Shown: positions 55,507 to 64,000 of the stretch, in pieces
How positions within the stretch are numbered: position 1 is the first letter of the stretch
How the letters are laid out: every line of letters starts with the position of its first letter
Assembly: GCA_036172665.1 (NCBI GenBank)
Contig: CM069869.1
Coordinates: 2,356,001 to 2,420,000 of the forward strand
Source: Prosopocoilus inquinatus
Taxonomy: Eukaryota > Arthropoda > Insecta > Coleoptera > Lucanidae
Length of the DNA stretch: 64,000 nt
Reading direction: 5' to 3'
Notes under the pieces: generated by a model
The model's database searches: none
What the model was told of the DNA's origin: nothing
Seen by the model: only the letters and a program-made list of their open reading frames with translations
Program-made: the position numbers and the translations under genes

Positions 55507-56807
55507 CCGTGCCTTCAATTGAATTCCTCATTAAAGTGGGCTATGATTTCACTGTTTTTTTCTCCTAAGATTTGCAGCACTGATAGCTGTTCAATTATTT
55601 AATTAAACAAATGTCAAATTGACACTTTATATTTTATTGTTGAAAGTTATTTTCAAACCGGTAGAATAGAAAATGGACAGTTAATTTATTCAATTAATCA
55701 GTGTGTACAGAAGTTTCGACAGCAGTTTCCTAATTTTGCTATTACTTATGAACAGCTAGTTAAACATATCCATGCTTGTGTTCTTAAATTTCGTGAAACA
55801 GGATCACTTGGTCGCAAAACAGGGAGCGGAGCAGCTAAGGAAAGGACTGCAACCTGCATTGAAGATGTTCGGGATCGAATGGAACACTCTCCCAAGAAAT
55901 CTATTGCGAAACTTTCACAAGAAGTTCAGCTATCGGTGGGAACATGTCACACTATTCTTAAAAAAGACTTAAAACTTTATTCATATAAGATTCAAGCAGT
56001 CCACGAACTCAGGCCAGTAGATTTTCACAGAAGAACAGAATATTGTCAGTGGTTTCTTGATAACTTAAACAACGACGACATTCTTGACAAGTGTTTCTTT
56101 TCCGATGAGGCCTGGTTTCATCTCTCAGGGTATTTAAATAAACAGAATATGAGAATATGGTCAGCAGAAAATCCCCATGAATTTGTGGAAACTGCATTAC
56201 ATCCATTAAAAATTGGTGTTTGGCTAGCAGTGTCAAGAAGGCGTATCATCGGACCAATATATTTTAACGACTCAGTAACTGCTGAAAGATACCGAAATGA
56301 GTTATTAGAACCTTTCATTAATCAACTACATGATGATGAACTTACAGAAGGTTTTTTTTTTCAGCAAAACAATGCTACTGTCCACACAGCTCATCAAACA
56401 ATGACTTTCCTGCAGCAGTTTTTCGATAATCGGATTGTGAATTTTCCTGCAAGGTCTCCGGATGTCACAATTATGGATTACTTCATTTATCCGCACATGA
56501 AAAACACAGTTTTTAGAACTACGCGTTACACAATCGAAGAACTTCGTGCGGGCATTACAGATGTGTGTGCTAACATAACCCCCGAACACTTAGCAAACGG
56601 GTTTGAAAACATGAAACGCAGAGTACCCTTATGTATTCAAGCTGAAGGAGAGCACTTTGAGCATCTACTTTAAACTTTAATGTTGTGTTTTTATTTGATG
56701 TTATGATCAGTACTGACAGTTAATGACAACTATTTTCTCTAGAATTGTGTCGCCAACTTCATAAAAATATCACAGCTTACTTTAATGGAATTCAATTGAA
56801 GGCACGG
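55507..56807 (+). mobile_element. Complete mariner/Tc1-type element, 1301 bp, TA target duplication
   Basis: Left end CCGTGCCTTCAATTGAATTC at 55507, right end GAATTCAATTGAAGGCACGG at 56807, perfect inverted repeats extending more loosely inward (ATTAAAGT, GCT(A/G)TGAT). TA flanks both sides (55505-55506, 56808-56809). It contains one transposase frame. It follows directly on the LINE RNase H fragment. Confidence 0.92.
55603..56673 (+). CDS. Mariner/Tc1-type transposase, frame intact but catalytic Asp replaced by Asn
   Basis: Open for about 357 codons after a TAA at 55600. The N-terminal part reads DTLYFIVESYFQTGRIENG, KFRQQFPNF and CVLKFRETGSLGRKTGSG, a helix-turn-helix region that binds the inverted repeats. 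Then KSIAKLSQEVQLSVGTCHTI (second HTH) and the DDE domain: FFSDEAWFHLSGY (first Asp), EGFFFQQNNATVHTAHQTM, RSPDVTIMDYFIY (third Asp). The second block should read QQD, but AAC encodes Asn, so the protein is predicted to be inactive for cutting. From that site to the third Asp are 35 residues. No ATG lies at the expected start; the first in-frame ATG is at 55879, which would drop the first DNA-binding helix. It may therefore be a dead but young copy. Domestication is possible but unsupported. Confidence 0.88.
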   Translation, partial: LNKCQIDTLYFIVESYFQTGRIENGQLIYSINQCVQKFRQQFPNFAITYEQLVKHIHACVLKFRETGSLGRKTGSGAAKERTATCIEDVRDRMEHSPKKSIAKLSQEVQLSVGTCHTILKKDLKLYSYKIQAVHELRPVDFHRRTEYCQWFLDNLNNDDILDKCFFSDEAWFHLSGYLNKQNMRIWSAENPHEFVETALHPLKIGVWLAVSRRRIIGPIYFNDSVTAERYRNELLEPFINQLHDDELTEGFFFQQNNATVHTAHQTMTFLQQFFDNRIVNFPARSPDVTIMDYFIYPHMKNTVFRTTRYTIEELRAGITDVCANITPEHLANGFENMKRRVPLCIQAEGEHFEHLL

Positions 56808-56874
56808 TATTACCGCGTGAACCGCAACGAAACAATGTCGTGGTTGCAGCGCACTTGCAATTAAGTAGCAAATG

Positions 56875-57260
56875 GTGTTGCGTATTTCGTCTTGTCACTA
56901 CGGCAACAATGGGAGCAAACAGAATCAAAACTGTCCTTCGGCGAACAAGACTGCCTACGCTCGTGGTGCGTGGTGCGAACAACTGTTCGTCCTGTGATAC
57001 AGAATTATCCATTCCCCTCCAGAACTTACGGATATAAAAACCGACGCAGGAGCTAATTCAGATCAATTTTTGGCCTGAACATCAATCCTGACAAATCATT
57101 AATTTCTTGTAGTCCAACGTATCACTCACTCAAACACGATAGCCCAGCGCTTTGTTCTTGTAGTCAGGCTTATCGTAGAATCACATTCGCCAAGCGCTCT
57201 ATTCTTGTAGTCGGGAAAACCATATACATTTGCCACAAACATTTGGTTTGATTGTAAGGG
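56875..57260 (+). repeat. LTR-like leader, related to 35408-35898
   Basis: TGTTGCGTATTTCGTCTTGT start, CACTACGGCAAC, GATACAGAATTATCC and CGGATATAAAAA (57031). Three leader motifs ending GTAGTC follow (57114, 57164, 57209). An AATAAATTTT near 57281 could be a polyadenylation signal. It begins 66 bp after the mariner-like element. No gag-pol adjoins it. Confidence 0.55.
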
Positions 57261-58010
57261 ACGCAGAAGAGTTCTGAGTTAATAAATTTTTATAAAACCC
57301 AAAAAAAACCCCTTCGTATCACATTTTTTAAAGACACTATGCGTAACATCAGCTACAGCACGTGTCACGAAGATTTTCCCGGATCACATGTCACATGTCA
57401 AGACGCGGATATTCCCGCTGAAATTAGTTCACTCAAATCGTATAAATACCGATTTTTCTTGACTTTTAAAGACAGTCAGTTCGATCAAGTTCGATGCCAG
57501 TTCAACAGTTTCACAGCATTTTACATACTAAATCCGGCTATGTCTCTCAACTCGAAAGGTACGGTTGTTGCAAGTCGAATATTTTCAGAAATTAGCTTTG
57601 GAAAATTTTATCGCAAATATTTTGAAAATTAAAAAGCGGATGATGATAACAAGAAGTAAAGGAACTAACGAAAACCCGTTTCGAATATAAAGAATATAAA
57701 GAAAAAATGTGCAGTAATCTCTTGCTTCTGTTTACTGCAAACCAGGCTCCTTGCAAAATGGGAAGGCGAAGTGGTCACCCTTGGTGGACGGCGGCCCTAA
57801 CGGATCAGCATCGGTTGCGTATAAGAATTTAACGTGGACCGGTTATTTGAGCGACTCCTTACGCATGGACCCGTTACTGTTTGCTGAAAGAGGAGAACAA
57901 CACGAAAATGAGGAACCCAAAAACGGTTACCACGTTACCAGTGTTGCAAGTCGAATATTTTCAAGAATTAAGTTAAGCTGAATTTGGAATATTTTATCGT
58001 GAATGTTCTT
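57261..58010. other. Unassigned, with a diverged local duplication
   Basis: GTTGCAAGTCGAATATTTTC occurs at about 57567 and 57944, followed in both by AGAATTA-like sequence and AATATTTTATCG or AAATTTTATCG. No gene recognised. Confidence 0.5.
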
Positions 58011-61000
58011 AACAATTCAAAACCAATAGTGCTACAGGAACAATTGCAAAATGGAAATGTCACAGTTTTCTTGTTGTAACATAACAAATAATAACCATTG
58101 AATAATAAATGTCGCTAATTAAAATAGGTCATTTTGTAATTAGGTAACCGTGTTACGTTAAGTTTGCAGTAATCGAGTTTGGTGATGGTTTCCTTTCTTT
58201 TCCCGAGTTTTTGAGTTTCCGACGTTTAGATGTCGCCTGATGTTCCATTTTGTAGCGGCTAATGTGTCGCATTGCGAGTTTGGTGGGAGGAACACAGGTG
58301 GACACGCGCTCGACAGGGACGAGGTCAAATTTTTCGCTAACGACTAGGGTGTGGCTGTTTCGGAAGCTTTTGCTATGAATTTTCTGTAGATTTTTCGCTT
58401 GTCGTTATTTTTCCTCAAGCTGTAAGCGTGAATCGCTTTCTGCTTATTTGACACAGTAATTTTGATATCTCTTCTGTACCTACATGCAACGTAGGGTAAG
58501 TTATTTTTTTTTGGCGACCACGTGGTCATTCTTTTGTTAATTGTTCTTTTCTCTCTTCCCGTTATTAGATTGCTGGTGCCAGGCAGGGGGCAGCTTCACA
58601 ATTTCCTTCCCAATCACCTCCGTTCCGACTGGGAGAAGGCTTGAAAGTGACGAAACCTTTGTAGCATCGACCATTTGTCGTTTGATTTACATCAGCGAGA
58701 CCAGCCCGACAGCCGCCATCTTTTGTCCCGTTGAAAAGGACCGTTATCGCTCGGAAGTCCTCGGCAGGACCGTCGCTGAGTCGTCAATGCCGCGTCGGAG
58801 GCACTTTAAGGTCATTTTATTTTTTTTTTTCTCCTTTTCTCGTCCCTATTCTTATTCTAGCGGGGTGACGTCTCCGTTTTACGTCGTCGCTGTGGCACCC
58901 TTTCCGATAACAATGTTTGTGTCTTCCCACGCTGTCTCCACTGAATGGGCGCAGTTACGTAACTGTTCAATAATATTGTTCTCGAAGTTCCGTGCGTACG
59001 GTAAGTTACAGATTGGCGCGGGCCCTCTCCCCTTTTCTACCACAATCTTGAGTCCAAACAGCACTGTGCGCTTCCTTGTCGTCGCAAGAATCAAACCGGT
59101 GCGATGGTGACAAGAGGTTGCAACTGTAACAACACGTTGAAAAGTTATTCATTTGACATGCAATAATGAAGTTAAGAGAAGTATGAATCAAAGTTTTGAA
59201 AATATTGTTGTGTAAAATCCTATTTTTTTGTTTTTAATTGTCTTTATACCCTAGAAATTGTTGAGTTTTTTTTTTATTAAATTATTATTTTTCTAATATT
59301 TCTTTATTTTGTTTGCCTTAAGAGTCAGGAAATATGAATAATTTAAATGGAGAATGTTTTTCTCCTCCACTGTTCTTACACTGAGAGTTGGATCGAAGAA
59401 AAGCTGCAGGAACTTTTGGCACTGTCCAAAACTTCTTTTGGAAACGTCGAAAATGGTGATCCCGGTGTAGTGTCGACGGACTATGTTTCAAACGAAACAA
59501 TTTTTTTTCTTCCGAGAAATTATTTACATCGAGAAAATGAAAGCAGAAGAAAGGTCCGCATCCGGCTTCAGGGCGGAAAAAGAATCCGCATCAGTAAAGA
59601 GGACGCTATACGCTTGGGATACCTAAAAGTGAAAAATGTTTAATTTTTAATTTTGTTTTAAAATTTATTTAAATCTACATGGTCGGATGTGACGTGGGAA
59701 AATGAGGTTCGAACAGCGGCCGGCAGGTGGGTGGAGAGAAGAGGTGCGAGCACGTGGAAAAAGAGAGTGGAGAGAGTTACCTTAAGTGAAATTTTGTTAA
59801 TTTTTGCATGTTTTGTGAATCGTAATAACGCAGCTAAAGAAAAAGGTAATAATTTTATTTTTTTGTTAATTCATCAAGCCGCTTGCTGGGGCAAGTTCAG
59901 TTTAAAGCTTGATTTTGCAAGCTGACTGAATATATATTTTATTTTACGTCACTGAAAATAAATAAAATTAATTTTGTTTTATTTGAGGTGAAATAAAGAA
60001 TACTTACCTTTGTTTGGGGCTGTTGTTTTTTATATATATATAAGTTTACGTCTATTTTTTTTTATAAAAAATTTTAATCACTATTGAAACACTGTCAAAA
60101 GAAAAATCAAGAACATTTTACGTCGAATGTAGAGTGGAAGGACCCACGCTGCTCTGCGTTTGACGAAGACGTTAGCATAACATTAGGTCAACAGTTTAAA
60201 AAAAGAAAATAATCGGGCAACAAACAACACGACAATATGTTTAGTTTTAAATAATAATACGTCTTCCTGTTTTCGCTCCGCTGTACTCAAGAACCTACGG
60301 TTTAACTTGATAATTTCGTTTTAGGTATGCTCCTCCAACCAACACGTGAAAATTATGCGGCATTATTAAAGCACTGTGTGTAAGCAAATGTTTTATTTGC
60401 CGCTCATTGCTCTTGGCCCTCAAAATTGGTTCTTTCTTTCGAATTTTCGCGATTAATTTCAAATTTCAAAGTTTTTTGAGCTGACGTGATTGTAAAAAAA
60501 TTGCCATCGTAACACCGTGACATCTTGCTGGAGGCTTTCGAAAATCCTAGCGTTGTATGAAACGTACGGTAACCGTATATTGTTACGCGAATTTATTATT
60601 AAGCGCTTTTAAAGCAAAAGAATTGATACATTTTATGCAAGACGATAAAATTCTACTTTATGGACGAGCGGAAAATGAAAATTGACGAGCGATGAAACAG
60701 CCAGTGAATTATTTTTCGCGAGGCTATTAAATTTTATCGCCGTGTACAAAAGTTTATTTTGTTTTTTATACAGTCGATTAAAATAAAAATATGAAAAACA
60801 GTAGTAAAGTAAAGTCCAACTCTGCATTTATTTGTTATGAGTTACGCGGTTATTATTACGATTTTCTAATGACTGACGACGAGGAATTGCTTGTGTTTTC
60901 ACTGGAACTGTCCTAGGAATCTTGCAGCGCCGATTTAAAACCTCTTACTAAACAAAAAATAAAATAGTAGGTTTTGGAATGATAACTTTTTACTGGAAAT

Positions 61001-61237
61001 ATAGCACGTTAATGACAACAAAAAAAAATGCTGCATTAATATCAATCCTGCACGATTTTTAATGGATTCAATTAATTTTTATGCCCTTTACTTTGGATAT
61101 AAAACGATATAAACCACCTCACACTATTTCTACGTTGTGTGTTTTTCGCGATAGCTCTTCGTTCATTGGCGTTCTTCTTAGAAGAAACCCGTAACGGAAA
61201 TATAATGCTCTAGGTCTTGTTTTTGAATTACTTTATC
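58011..61237. other. Unassigned; GC-richer patch at 58560-59100
   Basis: A 189-codon frame (58541-59110) and a 98-codon frame (59347-59643, ending in a basic RIRLQGGKRIRISKED segment) show no domain I recognise and no clear exon borders. I leave both uncalled. (TA)n lies near 60033-60042. Nothing else seen. Confidence 0.35.
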
Positions 61238-61249
61238 TGTATTACTTTA
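61238..61249. repeat. Target-site duplication, left copy (retrozyme copy 4)
   Basis: TGTATTACTTTA, perfectly repeated at 61844-61855. Confidence 0.85.
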
Positions 61250-61843
61250 GCGACATCTTACTATCGCTTTTTGACCTAACATTGCAGTAGGATAGACAAA
61301 TTGAAGCGGGATTTGCTCCTAATGAGTCCCCCATGCAAGGCGGCCATGCTTGCTGTCAAAGCATAATGAAAGATTTTAGAAAAATTTTGTGCAAATCGTT
61401 TTTGATTGCAGTGAATGCTTTGACAGCAAGCATGGGGGACTCATTAGGAGCAAATCCCGCTTCAATTTGTCTATCCTACTGCAATGTTAGGTCAAGAAGC
61501 GATAGTAAGATGTCGCTATTTTATATGTTCATCATTCTTACATCGCATTTGCGAATAAATTGGGCAAGTCGTTTTTGGTCTGCAGTGGGAATGTCGAGCT
61601 ACGTTTCTGCTGAAGAAGCCCCAAGCAGGGCTGAAACAGCTGTCCAGAGGCTGCTCGAGGTTCTCACTGCAATCAAAAACGATTTGCACAAAATTTTTCT
61701 AAAATCTTTCATTATGCTTTGACAGCAAGCATGGCCGCCTTGCATGGGGGACTCATTAGGAGCAAATCCCGCTTCAATTTGTCTATCCTACTGCAATGTT
61801 AGGTCAAAAAGCGATAGTAAGATGTCGCTATTTTATATGTTCA
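61250..61843. mobile_element. Retrozyme-like hammerhead element, copy 4 (594 bp, most complete)
   Basis: A minus-oriented segment (61250 to about 61414) switches to a plus-oriented partial monomer (about 61415-61532) and then a complete plus monomer (61533-61843). TATATGTTCAT recurs at 61522 and 61834, giving a unit of 312 bp. It is flanked by perfect 12-bp direct repeats. Interior sequence is nearly identical to copy 3. The 129-codon frame across it is an accident of the repeat structure. Confidence 0.85.
61595..61657 (+). ncRNA. Type I hammerhead ribozyme, intact motif (retrozyme copy 4)
   Basis: Order: CGAGC (61595), TACG, TTTCTG, CTGAAGA (61609-61615), AGCCC-CAAGCA-GGGCT, GAAAC (61632-61636), loop AGCT, GTC (61642-61644), CAGAGG, CT, GCTCG. 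Core bases are all conserved, stem III is minimal (2 bp), and stem I is split by an internal loop able to contact the stem II loop. The predicted cut follows 61644. Confidence 0.9.
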
Positions 61844-61855
61844 TGTATTACTTTA
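61844..61855. repeat. Target-site duplication, right copy (retrozyme copy 4)
   Basis: TGTATTACTTTA, partner of 61238-61249. Confidence 0.85.
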
Positions 61856-63764
61856 ATTTATAATTAATAATAAAGGTTGTCCTTACCTGTAATTTTCTAT
61901 TCAAGCAGTTAAGTGGTTAAAAAAAAACAATTTTGAATAATAGGATTTTGCTGCCACCCGATAACCCTTAAATTAAATACTCTTTCGAACTCTTTGTAAG
62001 GCGGTCCTTGAGCTCAGGAACTGTACAAGTAATAAAGTCAGTTAGAACGATGCCAGCTCGTGATGAACTTGCCTTGAATAAGTTGAGATTTTGAGCTGCC
62101 GGTGCTGTCTTATGAAAACAGTTTATTTACAGTACCAGTGACGACTCGCCGGTGTGGGTAACCTACTCTATTGAAGTTGCTTTGAACTCTGTGATGGAAC
62201 TGTTCCGATATTTAAATCTGCACGTTTCGGTTCCATGTCGGGACAAAATGCAAAATGCGCCCATGTTTCCCTTTTACTGTTGTTGCCTGCTCTCGCAGTA
62301 AATCATTACGAGCCGCCACTGCACAGTACTGCACATCCACTTGAACTTAGATTGGATTTGGTCGCAGCCTCGTGGCGATAGGTTTGGTTTCGATTCATTC
62401 TTCTTCACATCTTTCATATTATGTCCGTTCTTAACAGGTTTGATTTTGTTTTAGTTCCAGTCCTATGAGTGACGAGTGAAATACCTCAGAGATACAATTC
62501 CCTTTTATTGTTGTAAGGATTCGAATTTCCTGTCGCTACGAAAAAAAAAATTATTTAATTTCATTTAACCTTTCAGACATTGACGAAACTTTCGTTTAGA
62601 ATCACGATGCCCTGCGCAAGCATATCTCTGCGAACCTAAACAATACGTCAGTGTCATCGTGATACTTCAGCTGTGAGAAGTCGTGTAGTTGTGATGAATA
62701 TGAATTGCAAAACATGACACTGTGAATTAATTTGTTGTGCACTATAGAAAAGCTGGCACATCAATTCAAGTTGGAATCTTAGAACGCAGCTGCAAATGTA
62801 AATCACCGCGCCTTCTAGGGGGAAAAAGTGCGTTGTATAAACGCTTTGATTTTATCGTGGGAAACAATTGTAAGAATCCAAATTTTCAGGATAATTATTT
62901 TTATAATTCAGTTCGCTTATTTCATTCGGATATTTTATTAAGTTAGAATTCGTATCATGACTCACAAAGAATACAAAACATGTGCAGTGTTATTCAACGA
63001 AAGTATTCGTCAAGTTTGCGATGTATGTACCGAGAAAAAAGATCAAGGGCATTAATATCGCTGGAACATCGGCGATAAAAGAAATAATTATGTAAGGATT
63101 GACGAATCATGCAGAAGAGCCTTGATTGAATCTTGATGCTAGCAAAAATAGAATTAGTCATCAAGGTTTTTCTCATTACCAAAGCCGACGTAGACTAAAA
63201 GGAGGTCATCTGATCCCAATAAGTAGCTTTTCAGATCAGAAGGGAGCTCAACAAGACAGTTCCCCGAGAAGGTTTGTCAAGACAGTTGCCCGAGGCACCG
63301 AACTCTTGTCATCTAGAAAAGTACTTGTTCGATTCCGAATGTAATTTAGTTTGTGTATCTTGAGTCATAATGTTTTCAAAATTCTAAATTCTTTTCTTCA
63401 ATCAGTCAATTTTGCAAATTTATTTTAATTTAAAAGTGTACCTAAGAAGCATCCACGATCGGCAAGGGTGAGTTTAAATAGAATAAAATCTTTGTTGCTT
63501 AAAATCTAGCATCTAACAAAGGTTTTTAGAAATAAACTAATTTTTGTTAATATTTCCTTTTCTCTTTCATATTCTAGTTTTAGTTTTTTTTTATCAATTG
63601 TTAAATTTTAATTAGTTAATTAATTTAATTAAATTTTTATTTTGTTTGTAATCTATTGTATTGTATTAATAATAACTATTAAGAAAACATAGAAAAAGAT
63701 AAGGAGTGGACGGTTTCCGACAATTCCAAAGACAAATATAAGTAGATACCATTCGAGCTATTCG
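61856..63764. other. Unassigned sequence
   Basis: No gene recognised. CAAGACAGTT(C/G)CCCGAG repeats at about 63251 and 63278. 62004-62026 is the reverse complement of 9004-9026. Confidence 0.4.
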
Positions 63765-63905
63765 GGGAAAACGATTTGGAAATCGATTTCGGACTTGCCA
63801 TGCTAAAACCAGGGCGCTACTAACAAAGAAATCGAAATTCAGCATCGTACGAATTACTAAAAGAATTGGGGATAAAAGGAGATGAAAAGCGAGTTTCCAA
63901 CCTCC
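63765..63905 (+). repeat. Dispersed repeat fragment, partner at 8590-8725
   Basis: See the partner entry for matched segments. The two copies are on the same strand and diverged. Confidence 0.6.
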
Positions 63906-64000
63906 GTCGTTCAAAGAAGGAAACCTATCCTTGCCTCTCGACTTATTATAATTTTCTTGTGTTAAAATTTCTTCAATTGTAGAATTATATATTGTAAAAT

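Noticed and set aside
58541..59110. 189-codon plus-strand frame as a host exon
   Set aside because: Composition is GC-rich with phenylalanine/serine runs from poly-T tracts, no known motif and an overlapping minus frame. No splice signals convincingly bound it.
61333..61722. 129-codon frame across the retrozyme-like element
   Set aside because: Equivalent frames are broken in the other copies and the sequence folds as ribozyme and inverted repeat. Open reading is incidental.

Overview
The window looks like a gene-poor, AT-rich stretch of an arthropod genome, most probably an insect. The reasons are a mariner-type transposon, two LINE types, Penelope-like retroelement remnants, satellite-like tandem arrays and the absence of any recognisable host exon. 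No bacterial, organellar or viral gene organisation is present. I found no tRNA, rRNA or CRISPR. The host order cannot be fixed from sequence alone.

Layout. 1-10 kb: small tandem duplications (393-667, 3790-3995), a long foldback (3267-3450) and a four-unit 320-bp array with A-B-A-B order (6565-7779). 10.4-14.2 kb: a decayed minus-strand CR1/Daphne-like LINE, split by a 572-bp insertion. 17-20.6 kb: a solo-LTR-like element flanked by ATAT, a 456-bp tandem duplication, and two inverted 3' ends of a Penelope-like element (PLE) with GIY-YIG coding sequence and hammerhead-like motifs. 21.3-23.5 kb: a degenerate array around GCGCCATCT, then a MITE. 25-27.5 kb: a minus-strand RTE-like LINE. 29.5-38.2 kb: a repeat present twice (29545-31032, 36436-37598), a six-unit 327-bp satellite (32874-34832) and LTR-like sequence carrying an array of short covarying hairpins. 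45-48 kb: a second ATAT-flanked LTR-like element and a 988-bp terminal-inverted-repeat element full of TGACGT motifs. 50.9-53.4 kb: degenerate 300-bp repeats and a PLE reverse transcriptase remnant. 54.8-57.3 kb: a LINE 3' end bounded by an intact-looking 1.3-kb mariner-like element, followed by an LTR-like leader. 57-64 kb: mostly featureless.

The most notable system is a dispersed non-coding family of four copies (12156-12727, 48086-48266, 50033-50379, 61250-61843). It is built from a monomer of about 303-312 bp that carries a complete type I hammerhead ribozyme: CTGAAGA, a 5-bp stem II, GAAAC, a minimal stem III, a GTC cleavage site and a two-part stem I. Each copy is flanked by 12-13 bp direct repeats, has no coding capacity, and combines head-to-tail and inverted partial monomers. 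These are the hallmarks of retrozymes, small circular-RNA retroelements thought to use PLE machinery. Two PLE remnants in the same window (19797-20646 with its own hammerhead-like motif, and 53032-53313) make a plausible mobilising partner, which is inference.

The only long coding region without a stop or frameshift is the mariner-like transposase (55603-56673). It has Asn where the second catalytic Asp is expected and no upstream ATG, so it is probably inactive.
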